Position numbers and translations under genes: made by a program. The notes below the pieces were generated by a model that saw only the letters and a list, made by a program, of their open reading frames with translations, did no database searches and was not told the DNA's origin. From Gaeumannomyces sp. JS-464 (taxonomy: Eukaryota > Ascomycota > Sordariomycetes > Magnaporthales > Magnaporthaceae), in NCBI GenBank assembly GCA_002197995.1, contig NGZR01000003.1, positions 1,054,001 to 1,118,000 on the forward strand: 64,000 nt of DNA, in the 5' to 3' direction. Shown piece by piece: positions 47,563 to 60,434 of the stretch. How positions within the stretch are numbered: position 1 is the first letter of the stretch; every line of letters starts with the position of its first letter.

Positions 47563-49492
47563 TTTAAAGCCTGTTTTGCTTTTGCAGGGGCCACTGCTCG
47601 ACGACTGAGCCATTGCTTTTTACCCTTTACCTTTCCTTTATTCTACTCCCATCCTATCCAACTGATTCCCTGCAAAACTTACGTACGAAACCGCGTAGTT
47701 TTCCATTTTTATTACCGATGTGCCTTCCCTCACCAGCTACGAATTAATGCTTGTGGAGCGACCCTGTTCAATACGCCCTCGCCTCGTATTGTCATGGCAG
47801 ACCTCCACTGGGGCTCTGTCGGCGATCAAAGCCGCAGACGCGCCCAGCCAATCATAGCTAGTCCCTTCACCACGTTTCTCTCTCTGCTCTCCTATCCGCT
47901 CCTGAATGTCAAGCATCATAACGGTGCCCACCATCACCAGGGCCACGCTGATTCCTCCCGCAATTTCCGAACTCGTTCCAACACAGCCTTTGTCATGCTG
48001 CTTCCCGTGCTATTCCTCTTTTTGACTTGTCCATGACCAAAAAAAAAAAAAAAAATGATTCAGAAGGATACAGGGAGAGAAAAGCCTGCAGGAAATAATA
48101 TAGGAATGGAATAGGAAAGGACATAGGAAAGGATTAGGACACCGCGGCGCCACCTATCCCGTCGTGACCAATCCGGGCCTGTCCACGAAGCCAGCCCCTA
48201 GCGCCCAACAGCCAAGATGGGAAGCTAAGGCGCCAAGCCGGCCACGCCCGTCCTCCGTCGACACCAAGCTTTCTCTGCCTCGCACACCACACACGCACAC
48301 ACCACCCGCCTTTCGTCCCCTGTCACTGCCCTAGCGGGCCTCCCCTCCACCGTTCGCCAAGCCCGGGGAAGGGAAATGGAAAGGGAACCCGCGGCACGCG
48401 CACGTGGGTGGGTGCTGTCAGTTGTCAGTGTCGGTCCTTGTCAGACGTCGCGCCCGCCCTGCTCCACGCAGAAACACACATACACACACAAACACGCACA
48501 CGCACACGGCGCACGCCCGCCCCGAGTGCCGAGTGCCGGTGACCCAAGGGAGGGGGTGTCATACGCGTATGGGGGTGGGTGTATGTATATAACATGCCTT
48601 TGGGTGCGCTGCAGCGTCGACAGGGAGTAAGTGAGTGCGGCACATCGGTGACCGACTCCCTATCCCTAGAAAAAAAAAAAAAAAGAAGAAAACCAGAAGG
48701 TTACCTACATGCGCTGGGCCTGGCGTAGGTGCCCAGCCCTCCCTACTTTTCTTTGCTTGCACGCCGCCAGGGGTGTCGGCACCAGCTCGGAGGGGGTCCT
48801 GGCCTCGAGCGGACCTGCCCCAATCCGGTCGGCTAGGAAGTAATATTGGCACGCCTCTCATTGATGCGCGTGCGTGCGTGGGCAATGGTTCCGCTGCGGT
48901 GGGAGACAAAGATGCCGGCTACTACTATTTGGATACCCTTGCTCCCTAGAGAACGGAGGCGAGACGAGTAAAACCAAGCGTTGGCTTGGTAGTCTGATAT
49001 GGGAAAAAGGACATGCGAAAAGATTTGGGAAAGGATATGGGAGACGAGAAGAATGAAACAGGAAAGGCGAAACAGGAAAGGGAAATGGGAGTAAGGAAAC
49101 GGGAGCAACGATATAGGAGCATAGACGACTTCACGAGTGCCTTGGCATTTGGTCCAGAATCACAAGTCGCCGTCGCCATCACAGAATGAGCCCCAAAAGC
49201 ACGTTATTGAGCTACCTGCCTAGAGCTTTGTAGTACCAAGAGAGTTTAAAATGAGTGACTTCCCAGTTAGTTGGATGCGCGGATGTCCTGTCCCTAGGAT
49301 CCACTGGTAAGGTGCGGTGCGACGAGACCGAAAAACCATTGATGTGAAGAAGATGGTGACCGTTTACCCAGCCCAATACCTCCGCCAACGATATGCCTGC
49401 TCATGTGGGTGCCTAGTGATATGACCTGAGATAGGGTCGGAGACGATGAACACACAACAGGGGTTAGGTTGCGAGAGTGACGACCAAGAGAT
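47563..49492. other. Intergenic region with simple repeats
   Basis: Holds poly-A runs (about 48041-48056 and 48669-48682) and a CA-rich simple repeat (about 48474-48508). No gene recognised; the right end is the 3' flank of the Argonaute gene. Confidence 0.5.
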
Positions 49493-52400
49493 CTAGATGT
49501 ACCACATGGCGCCTTTGAAGTGGTCGACGTTGGGGCCGAAGGCGGAGCCCTGGGAGCCGATGGGGAGCAGGGGGATCGACTCCATGCGGCGGCCGAACTG
49601 GCTCTCGGAGTCCTCACCCTTGGCAAAGATGCCAGGGGCCTGGCGCGTCTTCGGGTCCTTCTGAGAAGAGTTCGCGTTCTCGTGGCTGCGGCCCCGGTTG
49701 CTAGCGAGGTGCGCATAGTAGATGGCCGGGTGGAGAGACACCGGCGTTGTCGAGCGCGCGTACTGGTAGCACTGCTGGTAGATCATCTTCTGCAACTCGT
49801 CGGGCGAGTACTTGACCTCGTCGTGGATGACGTGGTAATGGACAGGACGAGCAGTGCCCTGGATGGCGACGTGCGAGCAGAGGTAGAAGTCGTAGTGGAA
49901 GGGGTGAGTGACCTCACGCTCAACCACAGTGCCCGGGAGAGGGTTGCCATTCCGATCGCCGGCGCCGTTCTCGCGCGGGAAGAAGCGGATGTGGTGACGC
50001 TTGGTCGCGACGATGACGGTGATCTTGGGGCTGCTGCCACCAAGCTTCTGGACGACCTTGCGCACCTCCTCAACCTCATAGTGCAGCACGTGGGAGAACA
50101 TGCCCTCCGAGACGCCGTCGCGGAAGTAGAAGATATGGTCCGGGGCGCACCTATGGAGCTTGCACCAGCGCATGACCAGAGGGGCGATCATGCCCTGGAT
50201 GTTCGCCGGCAGAAGGAGTTCGACACGGTGGCCGTTGGTCTCGACGGCGGCGGCGTACCGAGCAGCTTCCTTGTCCATCGATACGGTAATAGCTGCCATC
50301 GATGCCTGGAATGAGCCCGGGCTAGCGTGAGAGACGTCGACGCCAATCATCATGGTGGGCTTCTTGAAGTGAGTCGTTGTCAGCTTGCAAGTCTGGCCGC
50401 CCAGCTTGGCGTTGACCTTCATGGCCACGTTCGAGCAGTACTGTGGCTGGTTCTTCTTGACGTGAACAGCCTGCAGGCACTGGGAGACCACGGCGTAGCG
50501 GCAGTCGGCCGACTTCTTGATGCGCTCGTAGTTCAGGATCGACTTGTCCCGCAGAATGAAGAACAGCATCTGGGGGTGCATCTTGTTGGCATTGCCCGTG
50601 GCCTGGTATGCCTGCTCAACCATAGCACCGACGTTCATGTTGTTCGAGCTGTAGCCCAAGTAGACGGGCTGGGCCTTCGGGTGGATCTTGCCGCCGTGGC
50701 CCTTGAAGATGCGCAGGAACTGGTTCATGAAAGCCTCGACAGAAGCCTTGTCGGCGCTGTTGTCCAAGACAACCACTCCGAACGACTGGAGGGGCATCCT
50801 GTTGTTGCCCTCGGAGAAGACCTTGCCTCGCAGGTCCCAGCGGCCGGCGACGCCAGGATTGATGGTGCTGCCCTGGTACTGCATCTCCGGGTTGGGGATG
50901 ACGCGCGCAGGCACCGACGCCATCTGCGGGGGAGATCTTGATGCCGAAGGCGCTGAGCCAGCGGTCCTTGGCCCAACCAAGCTCGTTGATGTTCTTCATG
51001 ATGTCTTGGCTGCGCTCCTTGGGGCGAGTGACGGCGAACTTGATCATCCTCGAGGTCTGATCAGGGTCCAGCTTGAAGGGATAGCGCTGGAACAGCTCAA
51101 GAGTGCAGACCTCCATGGGGAAGACGCCTGCACGAGTGGTCTCGATGAGTGGAAGTCGCCAGTGTTGAAGGCGGATGTTGTACTGCTTCATGAAGTGGTC
51201 AAACACAGTGGTGACCTCGCCCGTCTTCTTGGTGAACTTGAAGGTCTTGGCGTTTGCGCCATTGGGCCCGCAGGAGGGGTCGAAGACGAAGCGCTTGACG
51301 CAGTATGACTTCTGGTCCGTCATCTTGCCGCGATGGCTGACGAAGAACCGAATCTTGTGCAGCTTGCGCAAAGCGCGGAAAGCCTCGGACGGCATCACCA
51401 CGTCGCCCTTGCCATCCTTCTCCAGCACCGGCTGGAGAAGGTCTGGAAGACGAGTCATGGTCTGGTTGGACCAGCGGCGGTCAACAGATCCGAGATAGTT
51501 GCGGACCAGGTCCTCAAAGCTCTGCGAGCTCCAGAAGCAGGTGTTGGCCACGTCGACGTTGACTCCGAGACCCAGGCGGCCCTCCTGGATCGACTGCGAC
51601 ATGCGAATGGAAGCAAACGTTCCCTTGAGCATCTCGACGACGGCATCTCCCATTGGGGTGGGATCGGCCGTCTTCGAGTAGAAATTGCGCTTGATGGCCA
51701 GCATGTGCTCCGATGGTCCCTGGCGCATGACGTGGTCAAGAAAGTTCATGCATTCGAGGACTGCGTTGTCCCACTCCATCTTTCCCTCGAGGTAGTGCTG
51801 CAGGGCCTCCATGCGGATCCTGCCGACCTGCTTCATGGTGAACATGAACAAATTCTCCCTGCCACCGCGGTCTCCACGGCCGTACTCGGCATCAAGATCA
51901 AGCTGCTTCTTGATCTCAATGTTGCTAGCAGAGGACCAAGCCAGGTGGCGACCATCGTAGATGATGGGGGCCTTGACCTGGTCGAGCAACTTTTTAATTG
52001 TCGGCGAGTTGTAGCACTTGCGCGCTACGATCTCCGGCTTCAGAGTGCCGGCGCCGATAGAGACCTACACCAGGAGAAAATGTAAGCATATCATGACAGT
52101 CAGGGGAGGCAATTTTATCGAGTTCGGTGAAGTACACGGGGCAACTTACGTCGTAGAGGTAGACGTCCTTGTTGCAGACGGCCTGGAGAGGAAAGAAGTT
52201 CACACAGACGTTGATCTTCTTTCCGATGTTGCCCATGGCGGGGCGGCGAGGGAATGGCGTCTTTAGCTTCTCGACATAGGCCTCAGCGGGCAGATCAAGA
52301 TTCTTGTTCCACTGCTTGTCGCTAACAAGACGATGGTCCTTCATCGGGTCGCGCTCCTTGGCCGGGTCACGGCCGACAGCAGGGTCGGCGTTGGCCCAGC

Positions 52401-52656
52401 CCGAGGCTGGAGCAGAACGGTTGCCGCCTCCGCCCTCACTAGGCGGGCCAGACTTTCCGGCATCACTAGGAGCCTTGCCATGAGACTTGCCGCCCTCACT
52501 CGGAGGGCGAGAGTGGGAGCTGCGCCCCGACTGAGCACTGTGGGCAGATCCAGTATTCGACTGAGTCGACCCGCTGCGGCGGTGCGAGCCCTGATCATCT
52601 CCAGGGCCGTCCATGTTGAAGCTAGGCACCTGAAGGTGGTTGTTGTGTCCAGCCAT
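49493..52656 (-). CDS. Argonaute (QDE-2/Sms-2-like), apparent single-base frameshift
   Basis: Start at 52656 (GCACCATGGC; MAGHNNHLQVPSFNMDGPGD), intron 52065-52149 (GTAAGT...TGTAG), then one long exon to the stop at 49493-49495. The order is a disordered Ser/Gly-rich N-terminus (about 100 residues), N domain, linker, PAZ (FVSHRGKMTDQKSYCVKRFV region), MID (QMLFFILRDKSILNYERIKK) and PIWI. PIWI keeps the slicer residues: D in GVDVSHASPG, a candidate glutamate finger in AAAVETNGHR, D in YFRDGVSEGMF and H in ARPVHYHVIHDE. It should bind small RNAs and cleave targets in quelling or meiotic silencing. After FGIKISP the frame slips at a C5 run (50928-50932); with four Cs it continues as QMASVPARVIPNPEMQYQGS. 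No intron explains this, so it is either a sequencing error or a disabling mutation removing PIWI. Confidence 0.92.
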
Positions 52657-54960
52657 GGTGCGCGAGCTAAGACGACTCACGATCAGCCTGACTGAAAGCT
52701 GCAGGAGATGAGAAGGATCAGGTGTTTTGGGGCAGAGAGAAGAGCACAACTGTAGACAGCAGCCCAGCAAGCAGTTGTCAAGCACAGCGACTGGGCAAGA
52801 ATATGTGTTGAAAATCGGTCTGCAGATTTTGAGAGTCGGCAAATTTGCAGGTGATGATTCAATTACCTTGAGGTTCCAATGTAGTCGATGATTGCGCAAA
52901 GTATGCTGCTTCTGTGAGAAGCGTTGCTGTTGTGGTTGAGATCTGAAGATGTCAGAGGAGAGTGTTTTGGGGTGTCTGTCTCCGGTTCCAGGTGTTAGCT
53001 TGGCGAGTTTGGAAGGCTGTAGGTTTCTGAGACGAGGAATTTGAATGGCAATGTCCAAAGGGCGCGAGCGCGAGAGGAGACCCGGGATGACCCCTTGTGC
53101 TATGCTGAGGAATAAGGAAGGGAGAAGAGTAGAACTAGTGAGATATGGAGGAAGAGTGGAAGTGGAATTGGGTGTAACGAGGAGCTTGAATTTATTTGCT
53201 CGGCGGTGACACGGAAAGGCCTGGATGATCGAAATTCTGCTTGCTTTTCAAACCAAAGCTCTTGCAAACTCTTGCGAGATGACTGCAGAACGATGATAAA
53301 TAGGTGGAGAACTCGGAATTGTGATGCGTGACTCTTGGTTGAAGATATCAGAAACCGAGATCGGGAATCTGACTGTTGAGTTTATGAACGGGCTAGGTTT
53401 GTTTTGATGGGAGGTGTGGAGGAGATGGTTCTCAAGATTGTTTGAGTGATATTGGAAAGCGTGTGGAGTACGAACCGAAAGCTCCAAGTAGAAGACAGGC
53501 GCTGAGGAAACGCGCAGAGGTGGTGATATCAAGATGGTAGAGTGCTGGTTAATGGGTAGGTACCCTTGTTGATGAAACAAGAGATTGGTGCGGGGAGTAG
53601 AGGGTGGCGGGTGTAGAAGGGTAAGTGAGAGAAGTGGTAGTGGTAGACGGTAGAAGTGGTGTAGTAGTAGAAAGAGTTGAAGTATTGCAAACGGAAGTAG
53701 AGGAAGCCGAAGTAGTTGAGATAATAAACTAGGTAGTAGAGGCGGGAAAAGTTGTGGAGCTGTGAAGGAAGAGCTAGTGATGGAAGAGGTGGGGTTGAGA
53801 ATTGCAAGAAAAGGCGGTTCCGAAGATTGGTGGTAGAGCACAATGAAGTGTGATTTTGTGCGAGATGTAGTGGGAGTTGAAGATAACGGCACGAAGACTG
53901 CAAGAAGGAGGTTCACGGGGAAAATAGCGCCAGACTAGAGTCAGGATGCCGGCTTACCTTGAGAGGTTGATGTCAAGCTTGACGGCTCGCAAGCCGTTGC
54001 CTAAGAGTTAGCCTGCGAGCCCTGGCAAGTTGCCGAGAGGAGGAAGATAGACGGCGTCAGAAATGCAGAAGGGTAGCAAGGAATCTGCACTTCAAGAGTC
54101 CTGTGATGTTGAAGAGAGAAGGCTGATAGTTGCAGGTCTTGATGAACAAGTTGGTAGAGTGGTAGGAAGCGAGGTCCCGAGAGAAAGAGAGATGGTTGTG
54201 GAAAGGTTTGGTTAAGGTTGGTCGGGGAGGCTGAGAACAGACGGGTTAAATAGGTAAGAAAAGAACTGTGGGTCTGTAGCGGGCAAGTGGCAAGGCTTGG
54301 GAAAGTGCAGACGGTATCAGGATCCGGGGTGACTCTGACTGCTGAGGTGAGGGTGTTCGTGGGCCAGACGCCGTCAGCGAAGCAGGAATCGGGTGTGATG
54401 GGAAGAAAGATGATGACGATGCTACGCAGCGCATACAAAGGAGTATGCCGTCTAGAGCAAGGGCAAGAAGGGAATCGGTAAACTTGCCTTGAGGTCTCGT
54501 CCTCCGTCAAGATACTCGACGATAGCGGACCGTGTGATTCGGTCTGGACTACCGCCGCGTGGTCTGTAGGAGTGCTAGAGAGGGCCTGCGTGGTCGTGTT
54601 TGCGGAGGTGCGTTTGCAGGTGCGCGGGAGAAGGTGAGAAATTTTGAGGAGGAGGAAAATTGGAAGAGGGAGAGATAAAGCGGAGCAGGCAGGCACCCAG
54701 ACACCAGTAGGGCAAAGCGGAAGTCTGGGTATGACGTAGTGCCCGTCGTGGGAGGTGCGGCACCCTACGAGGGCAGGAGCATCCCAGAAAGGGCGGTGAA
54801 ATCTCGGGTGAAGATGGAGAGCCTGAGTGATAGGCCTGGCTGCCGCAGATACAGGTGGCAAGCGGCTGGAGGCTGCAGAGGGGAGGGTTACACGAGTAGA
54901 GGGCCGGCGTCTCTTTGCTTATCAAAACGGCCAGGCGTTTGTTGGGGTCAGGGGCGGGGA
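52657..54960 (-). promoter_or_regulatory. Long pyrimidine-rich upstream region of the Argonaute gene
   Basis: For about 2.3 kb upstream of the Argonaute start the minus strand is dominated by C and T (the plus strand by G and A). Consequently long Ser/Leu/Pro-rich frames appear on the minus strand (for example 53248-53916 and 54001-54861). Pyrimidine-rich leaders are usual before fungal genes, though rarely this long. A frame continuous with Argonaute extends to 53058, but its composition looks untranslated. I infer a long leader, possibly with introns, or a promoter tract. Confidence 0.4.
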
Positions 54961-57009
54961 GCAGTGTGGCGTCACTTTTATCGTTTAGCCAGGGCGATGT
55001 CGGAACGAGGCTCGGATGGGGCGTAGGGTAGCTAGTAGGAATGAGAGGCGTGACTACCTGTAGGCGGCGAGGCTAGCTAGCTCTGGTTGGGGCTGCTGGC
55101 GCGTCTGCAGCCCTCGTGTTTGCAGAGGCTCGGTACACGGGGAGACATGTGAGGGGGAGATCCAAGTCCAACGCTCCCATATTATTTTGTTGTTGACATC
55201 CGACACGCATCTATATACAAATTCCTTGCCCAGCAGACAAGGACATGCGAAGCAAACAGCCCCGGGCCGGATTGCAAACTTACTGGGTGTTGATGCGTCA
55301 TATATCCCGCTGCTACCCGCTAGTTGCCGATTTCTGGAAGTCAGGCATACCCTACATCACCCAAGGAATCTACAGAGACGCAGCTGCACTAGATTAATCG
55401 CAAAGGACGCATTCACGAGTATCATGAGGGATAGGAGGATGATCCTATATATAATCTCGCACACATATGGAAGTCAAAGGAAGGGCGAAGCCGGGTATGG
55501 CGGTCCAGACTCCAATGATGAGGGCTAGCAAACGGGGTGATGGCTCACAGCCGTGATCGGAATAAAAAAAAACTTTTTAGCCCCTGGCTCCGGGTACATG
55601 CATATCTAGCCAGCTACTTATCCAGGTCTAGCTGACTAGGCTCATAAGCGCTCGTTTGCTCGAGCGTGATCAGAGACAAGCAGCAACCAGCATTACGGAG
55701 CTCGCGGTTGATGCATATGAAGGCAAGATTTCTAGCCACAGGGACTAAAAGGAGAAGGCCAAGCCAGGATTTGGCAAAGGTACCCATGGAGAGATCCTAC
55801 TGACAATTATAGAGGAAGTGAGCACCCGCTGCGTAGAAGTTTCTATAAAATAGAGCGCAAAGTAAAGAAACCCACGACGGATACTGGGGGTAGCAAGATG
55901 CTAGAACAAATGCCCTAGGTAATTATCTCCCTAGCACGACTGGTTGGGTATCAGCGCTTCCTGTCATAGGCACACATATCTCCGTAATTACTTCATAAGT
56001 CGTGGATATAAACTGAGCAAAGAGATAAGGTCACCATAGGTAGGTGAGGATGAGGGGGGTGTGGGCTACAAACTAGTCGAGAGCCAGGAGAGGAGAGGAG
56101 AAAGAGAAAATATTATGTGACTACCTAGCTGGACGGCCGTTGCAAGAAAGAGGTCAGGACCAGTTGCAGTTGGCCAAGGGGAATTTATCCTATATTGGTA
56201 GGTAGCCTAGCTCGGGATGCAAAGACATGTGTGGGGAGCTTGCTGTGATTCCCTAAGAACCATGAAACGCCTAAATTGGTCTCCTATATTCCTTTAGAGC
56301 TTCATGTATCTTCATGAAAAATTTGAAATTTCGAGATTACTCCGGCTCAGGTCCTTGGATATTGATCATTATCTCACTGTAAAAGGCCAAAGGAGCCTGC
56401 GGGTTGTTTATTTTTTTTTGTGCAGCTTACCAGGTAATTAATTACGTGGAAGCTTATAATCATTAAGCCTTCTAGACTTGCCGAGAACCCGGAGGCGAGA
56501 ACGAAGCAATTATGAAGCAGAGAAACTAAGCCACCTGCAGAAGAGGGACTTGAGCGATAAGCACGGCTTCAAGCATGTCATGTGAGGCAATTGGACGACT
56601 TCCATCGATCGGCTCAAGGTATTGAAATGAAGACTGTATTCAACTATCTGCTCGTCTGATTCAGCCAAATCTATTCGTGAAAAAGGAGTTGTCGCATCTG
56701 CTTCTGGATCATCGAAAAATAATTTGCCACCGTGATGTTTTGGCTTCTGAGCACAACCAAACTATTTAGGTTGGCGTGGTCGACTAACTGTCTGATGTGT
56801 TGTATGACCACCACGAGAAGTAATAGACGGGGGGAAGTGAATGAATGCCCTGAATATTGTTACAAAAAGCTTGAAATATGGAACGTGATCCTCTGAAGAT
56901 ACGAGGCGCCCGGGTTGATTATGATGGAGAGAAGAGAGGGGTTTGATGTTGGAAGATATATGATAGGTTGCTTCGGAAGTGTTGTTCCCAATGGCGTCTA
57001 CCGGTGTAT
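54961..57009. other. Intergenic region, possible old repeat
   Basis: Lower GC than the flanking genes. Between about 55570 and 56060 there are short protein-like stretches broken by stops, but no motif I can name. The rightmost part is the 3' flank of RNA14. Confidence 0.4.
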
Positions 57010-60000
57010 CTAATATCGGTAACTTCCGTAGGGTGGCTGCGAGGATTGCTGGGAGGGGGGCTGCTGGTATAGCTGCTGTGGCGGAGGTGCCCCGTAGCCA
57101 TGCGCAGGTGCTGCTGCTCCATACGGAAGTTGAGGTGCTGGTGGCCACGCACTCGTTGGCGAGTTTTCGTAGCCCTGGGATGGCGGCGCATACGACTGCA
57201 CTGGCGGCGGCTCGTACGAGTCACGCGACGCTGGTCGTTGCTGGTAGGTGGCAGAGGCTGAGGCCAGCTGTCTCCTCGCGTCACTGAACGGGCTATTGGT
57301 GCGGCCTATGAGGCTCGGTGAATCGCGACCCTGGTGGTGATGCCCGTACGAGGCGTAGTCGGATGACACCTGACGTCCATGATGCTGGCGTGGCCCTTTG
57401 TCCTGACGGGCCTTCCACGCGGGGTAGTCGGGCACGTGCGTGTCTCGAAGCATATCCATCACCCGTGTCGAGCTCAGCCTCGACGTGTTGTAAGACTCGG
57501 CGTTGGGCAGCTGGCTCAGCAGAAAGGTGATATCGCGTGGGATGGCGGGGGGCGGGGCGCTGTACGATGATGAACCCGTGTTCCCATGTCCGTGGCCGTG
57601 GCCGTGCATCCTACGCTGGTTCTCCAGCCGCCGCCCAGCTGCTCCCTTGAGCGGCGACTCGGCCCTCTGGAAATCACGCTGGTCTGTCCCGGTCTCTGTC
57701 CCGATCCCGATCCCCGCGCTGTATCTTCTTGGGAGGCGGGTTGGAGTCGTCAAAGTCGTCGACAGGGAACGGCCGCTTCGGGGAGTTGGTGGCCTGCAGG
57801 AACTGGGGCCGGGGACTATTGAGCTGCCGCGGGCCGCCGGGACTACCTGGGCCTGGCAAATTGGTCTCGATCGACGGCATCAGGAGCTTGGGTCGTAGCT
57901 GGGCCGCGGGCGAAATGATGATCCGGGCGGCGATCGGATCGAACCTATCAGTCACGAATCGCGCGCTGAAGTGGGCAAGCTGCGGGTCCTCGGGGAACAG
58001 CTCGGCCATTCGCTTCTCCAGCTTGGCTGTCTGAGATAGCTCGCCAAATCTAGACTCATACTGATGGAAGTACGAGTACAGTGGCTTCGCCTTGTGGACC
58101 GAGGCCGGTTGTTGCGTCAGCCTGTTGACACAGGTCTCAAACACAACTCGCGCATCTGTGCGGGTGGGCGTGTTAGCAAAGGGATGCCGGATATAACAGT
58201 ATAGCAGTTATAGTCTGCCTGCGTAGGTCTCAGCGGGAAAATGAGGCTTACTGGTTGTGTCGTCCTTGGCGTGAAGGTACTTCAGATACTCCAGCATGAA
58301 GTACTCGTCCTCGGGGAAGAGTCGGGCACCACGCTCCAAGATCTTGCCACCAGACGGATCCTTGTAGACCGTCCACTCCAGCTGGGCCATTGCAATGTAG
58401 ACGTCGCTCGTCAGGCGGCCGCGCTGTCGGGCCTCGGTGAAAACTTGTCGCATGCCTCCCAGCGGGGCCCCCGGGGTTCCCTTGCCCTGGATGCGGCGCA
58501 TGGCGCGGGCAAGCGCGATCCACACAAAGGATACCGTACGGGCAAGCAACTCCGTCTGAGCGGCGAATCCCTTCTCGAGCGCAGAGATCTTCTCCTGGTT
58601 CTCGTCAGGCTGCAGCTTCTCGGCAGATGCTTCGCCTTCGTCGTCGTCTTCGGACTTCTGTGCTGGCGCAGCTTGTGGCGCACTCTCCCGGATCTTGGCG
58701 ATCTCGGCCTTTTCACGCTCCTTCAGCGACTTGATTTGTGCGTAGAGAGTGTCGAGGACCTTGCTGTAGGGGGCTTTGACGGCGTTGCCCCGGGCAATCT
58801 TGGCCTCGTCGCCCTCGTCGATGGGGTACGTCGTCTCGATCCGGTCGGCATGTTTCAGGGCGAGAAGCACGCTCTCCGGGTTAGCCTCGATCCCTTCGGT
58901 GAGAAATGCCAGACCAGCGTCTTTGCCGTTCAGAACAATGCTGTTCTCGAAGCACCACTCTGCCGCATCCACCCATATCTCGGGGCAAAACCGCAGTGCC
59001 ATGATCGCCTGCCGGTAAGTGTAGAGAATGCGCTTTTTGAGCAGCTCGGGCTCGTCGTTTGCCAGATCCAGGGGGTCTTCCTTCTCCCACTTGATCCAGC
59101 GTTTCCATATCTCTACTTGCTCGGCAAACTCGACGTCGCCTTCGAATCCTGGAACCGGCGGTAGACGAGGGAGGTTTGAGCGGACGAGGTTCCTAGTAAT
59201 GTTGTCGAGCGCCGTGTTGGCGCTCTTGGCAGTCATGTAGGCCGGAGATCGCTCGTTTAGAAACTTTCTTCCTGTCGCGGGGTTCAGGCCCTTCTCGAAC
59301 TGGTCATACTCCCTCCATAGTGAGTTGACGTTAGAAATCGGCACGCAGACAGCGCGCTGGAACGTCTTGCGCAGCTGATCCATCTTTTGCTGGTCTTGCC
59401 AGGCAGAACCGCCAATAACGCCCGGTGCCAGGCGAATGAACTGGATGTAATCGTTCCATATCTTTCCCGCATCCTTGTCGATGCCCACGTTGTCGATGAC
59501 GAACTCGTACGCCTGCGTAACCACCTTGCGCGCCTGGCCACTAGGGTCGTTCAGGTCGTTTCGCCGACGGATGTAGTCGAGGTAGACAGTCCAGAGCTGC
59601 ACGTTCGGAACCGACATGAGTGACTTCCCAAATAGGGCCTCGGCTTCGACAAAGTTGCCCTCGTTCAGTTCCATCTCGAGATATTTGACCCACATGTCGG
59701 CCTAAGAGGAGATGGCTAGGATTAGCCAACTGGCGCGCGATCGAAGCTTATCATCTAAAAGTGTGATGACGAATCACTTACCGCATGAGGGAATACCGCG
59801 AGAAAGCGCTCGTAGACATCGCGGGTCTCCTGGATGTTGTTGCGCTGGTGATATGCGGCCACAAGGGACAACCAGGCATCGATGGCTCCTCGCGGGTCTT
59901 CCTTGACCCGGAGCTCTAGGGCGGCGATGGGATCATATGACATGATGGGAGGCACAACACTGGCATGGCTCGGCTTTGGGCCATCAAGGTCGGCACCCGC

Positions 60001-60434
60001 CTGCGCGAACTGGGTGGGGACAGGCGAGGGCGCCTTCTGCGCGCCGCCGTTGTGGGCTTGGGCAGGTGGTTTGGGGGGCGATTTTGAGGCAGGCGGCTGG
60101 ACACTGGGAGCAGACGTTCCCTCGTTCTCAGAGTCATCGGAGTCTCCCACTAGGAAGCCCCCGGCGGTCTTGCGCTTCTTTCCAATGGGTTGAGGGAAGG
60201 TTTCAACGGCTTAGAATCAAGGCCAGTGACGGCGCCAACGAGGGAGACAGATTCGGGATCATAATCGGCCGCATCTTCGGAATCACCGTTGGCAACAGAG
60301 GCAGCTTGAAGCTGTTGATTTGAATCATTGCTGTCGCTATCCTGCGTGGCCGACTGAGGCTCGTCCGGCCCATCATCATCGCCATCTTTACTCCAGCCCA
60401 GGTCAGGTTGAGCTTCGGGGTCGTAGTCCGCCAT
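57010..60434 (-). CDS. RNA14: mRNA 3'-end processing protein RNA14 (CstF-77), apparent frameshifts
   Basis: Start at 60434 (MADYDPEAQPDLGWSKDGDD), introns at 59702-59781 and 58156-58251, stop at 57010-57012. The disordered acidic N-terminus has repeated DYDPE motifs. It is followed by a long array of HAT (half-a-TPR) helices from IAALELRVKEDPRGAIDAWL through DMWVKYLEMELNEGNF, then LWTVYLDYIRRRNDL and WIKWEKEDPLDLANDEPELL to VFETCVNRLTQQ. The C-terminal part has PRDITFLLSQLPNAE, the conserved motif that in this family binds the partner RNA15. It acts in cleavage factor IA in the nucleus. Two single-base slips are needed: near 60200-60220 (between LDSKP and ETFPQPIGKKRKT) and near 57681-57695 (inside an Arg-Asp run before AESPLKGAAGRR). 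It is divergent from ASF1. Confidence 0.92.

Noticed and set aside
52657..53058. Extending Argonaute upstream to an ATG at 53058
   Set aside because: The added 134 codons are leader-like in composition, without Argonaute similarity, while the ATG at 52656 has good context and begins the usual disordered N-terminus.
53248..54861. Ser/Leu/Pro-rich minus frames (53248-53916, 54001-54861) as genes
   Set aside because: They follow from the CT-rich minus strand; no conserved motif, and composition continues between and around them.
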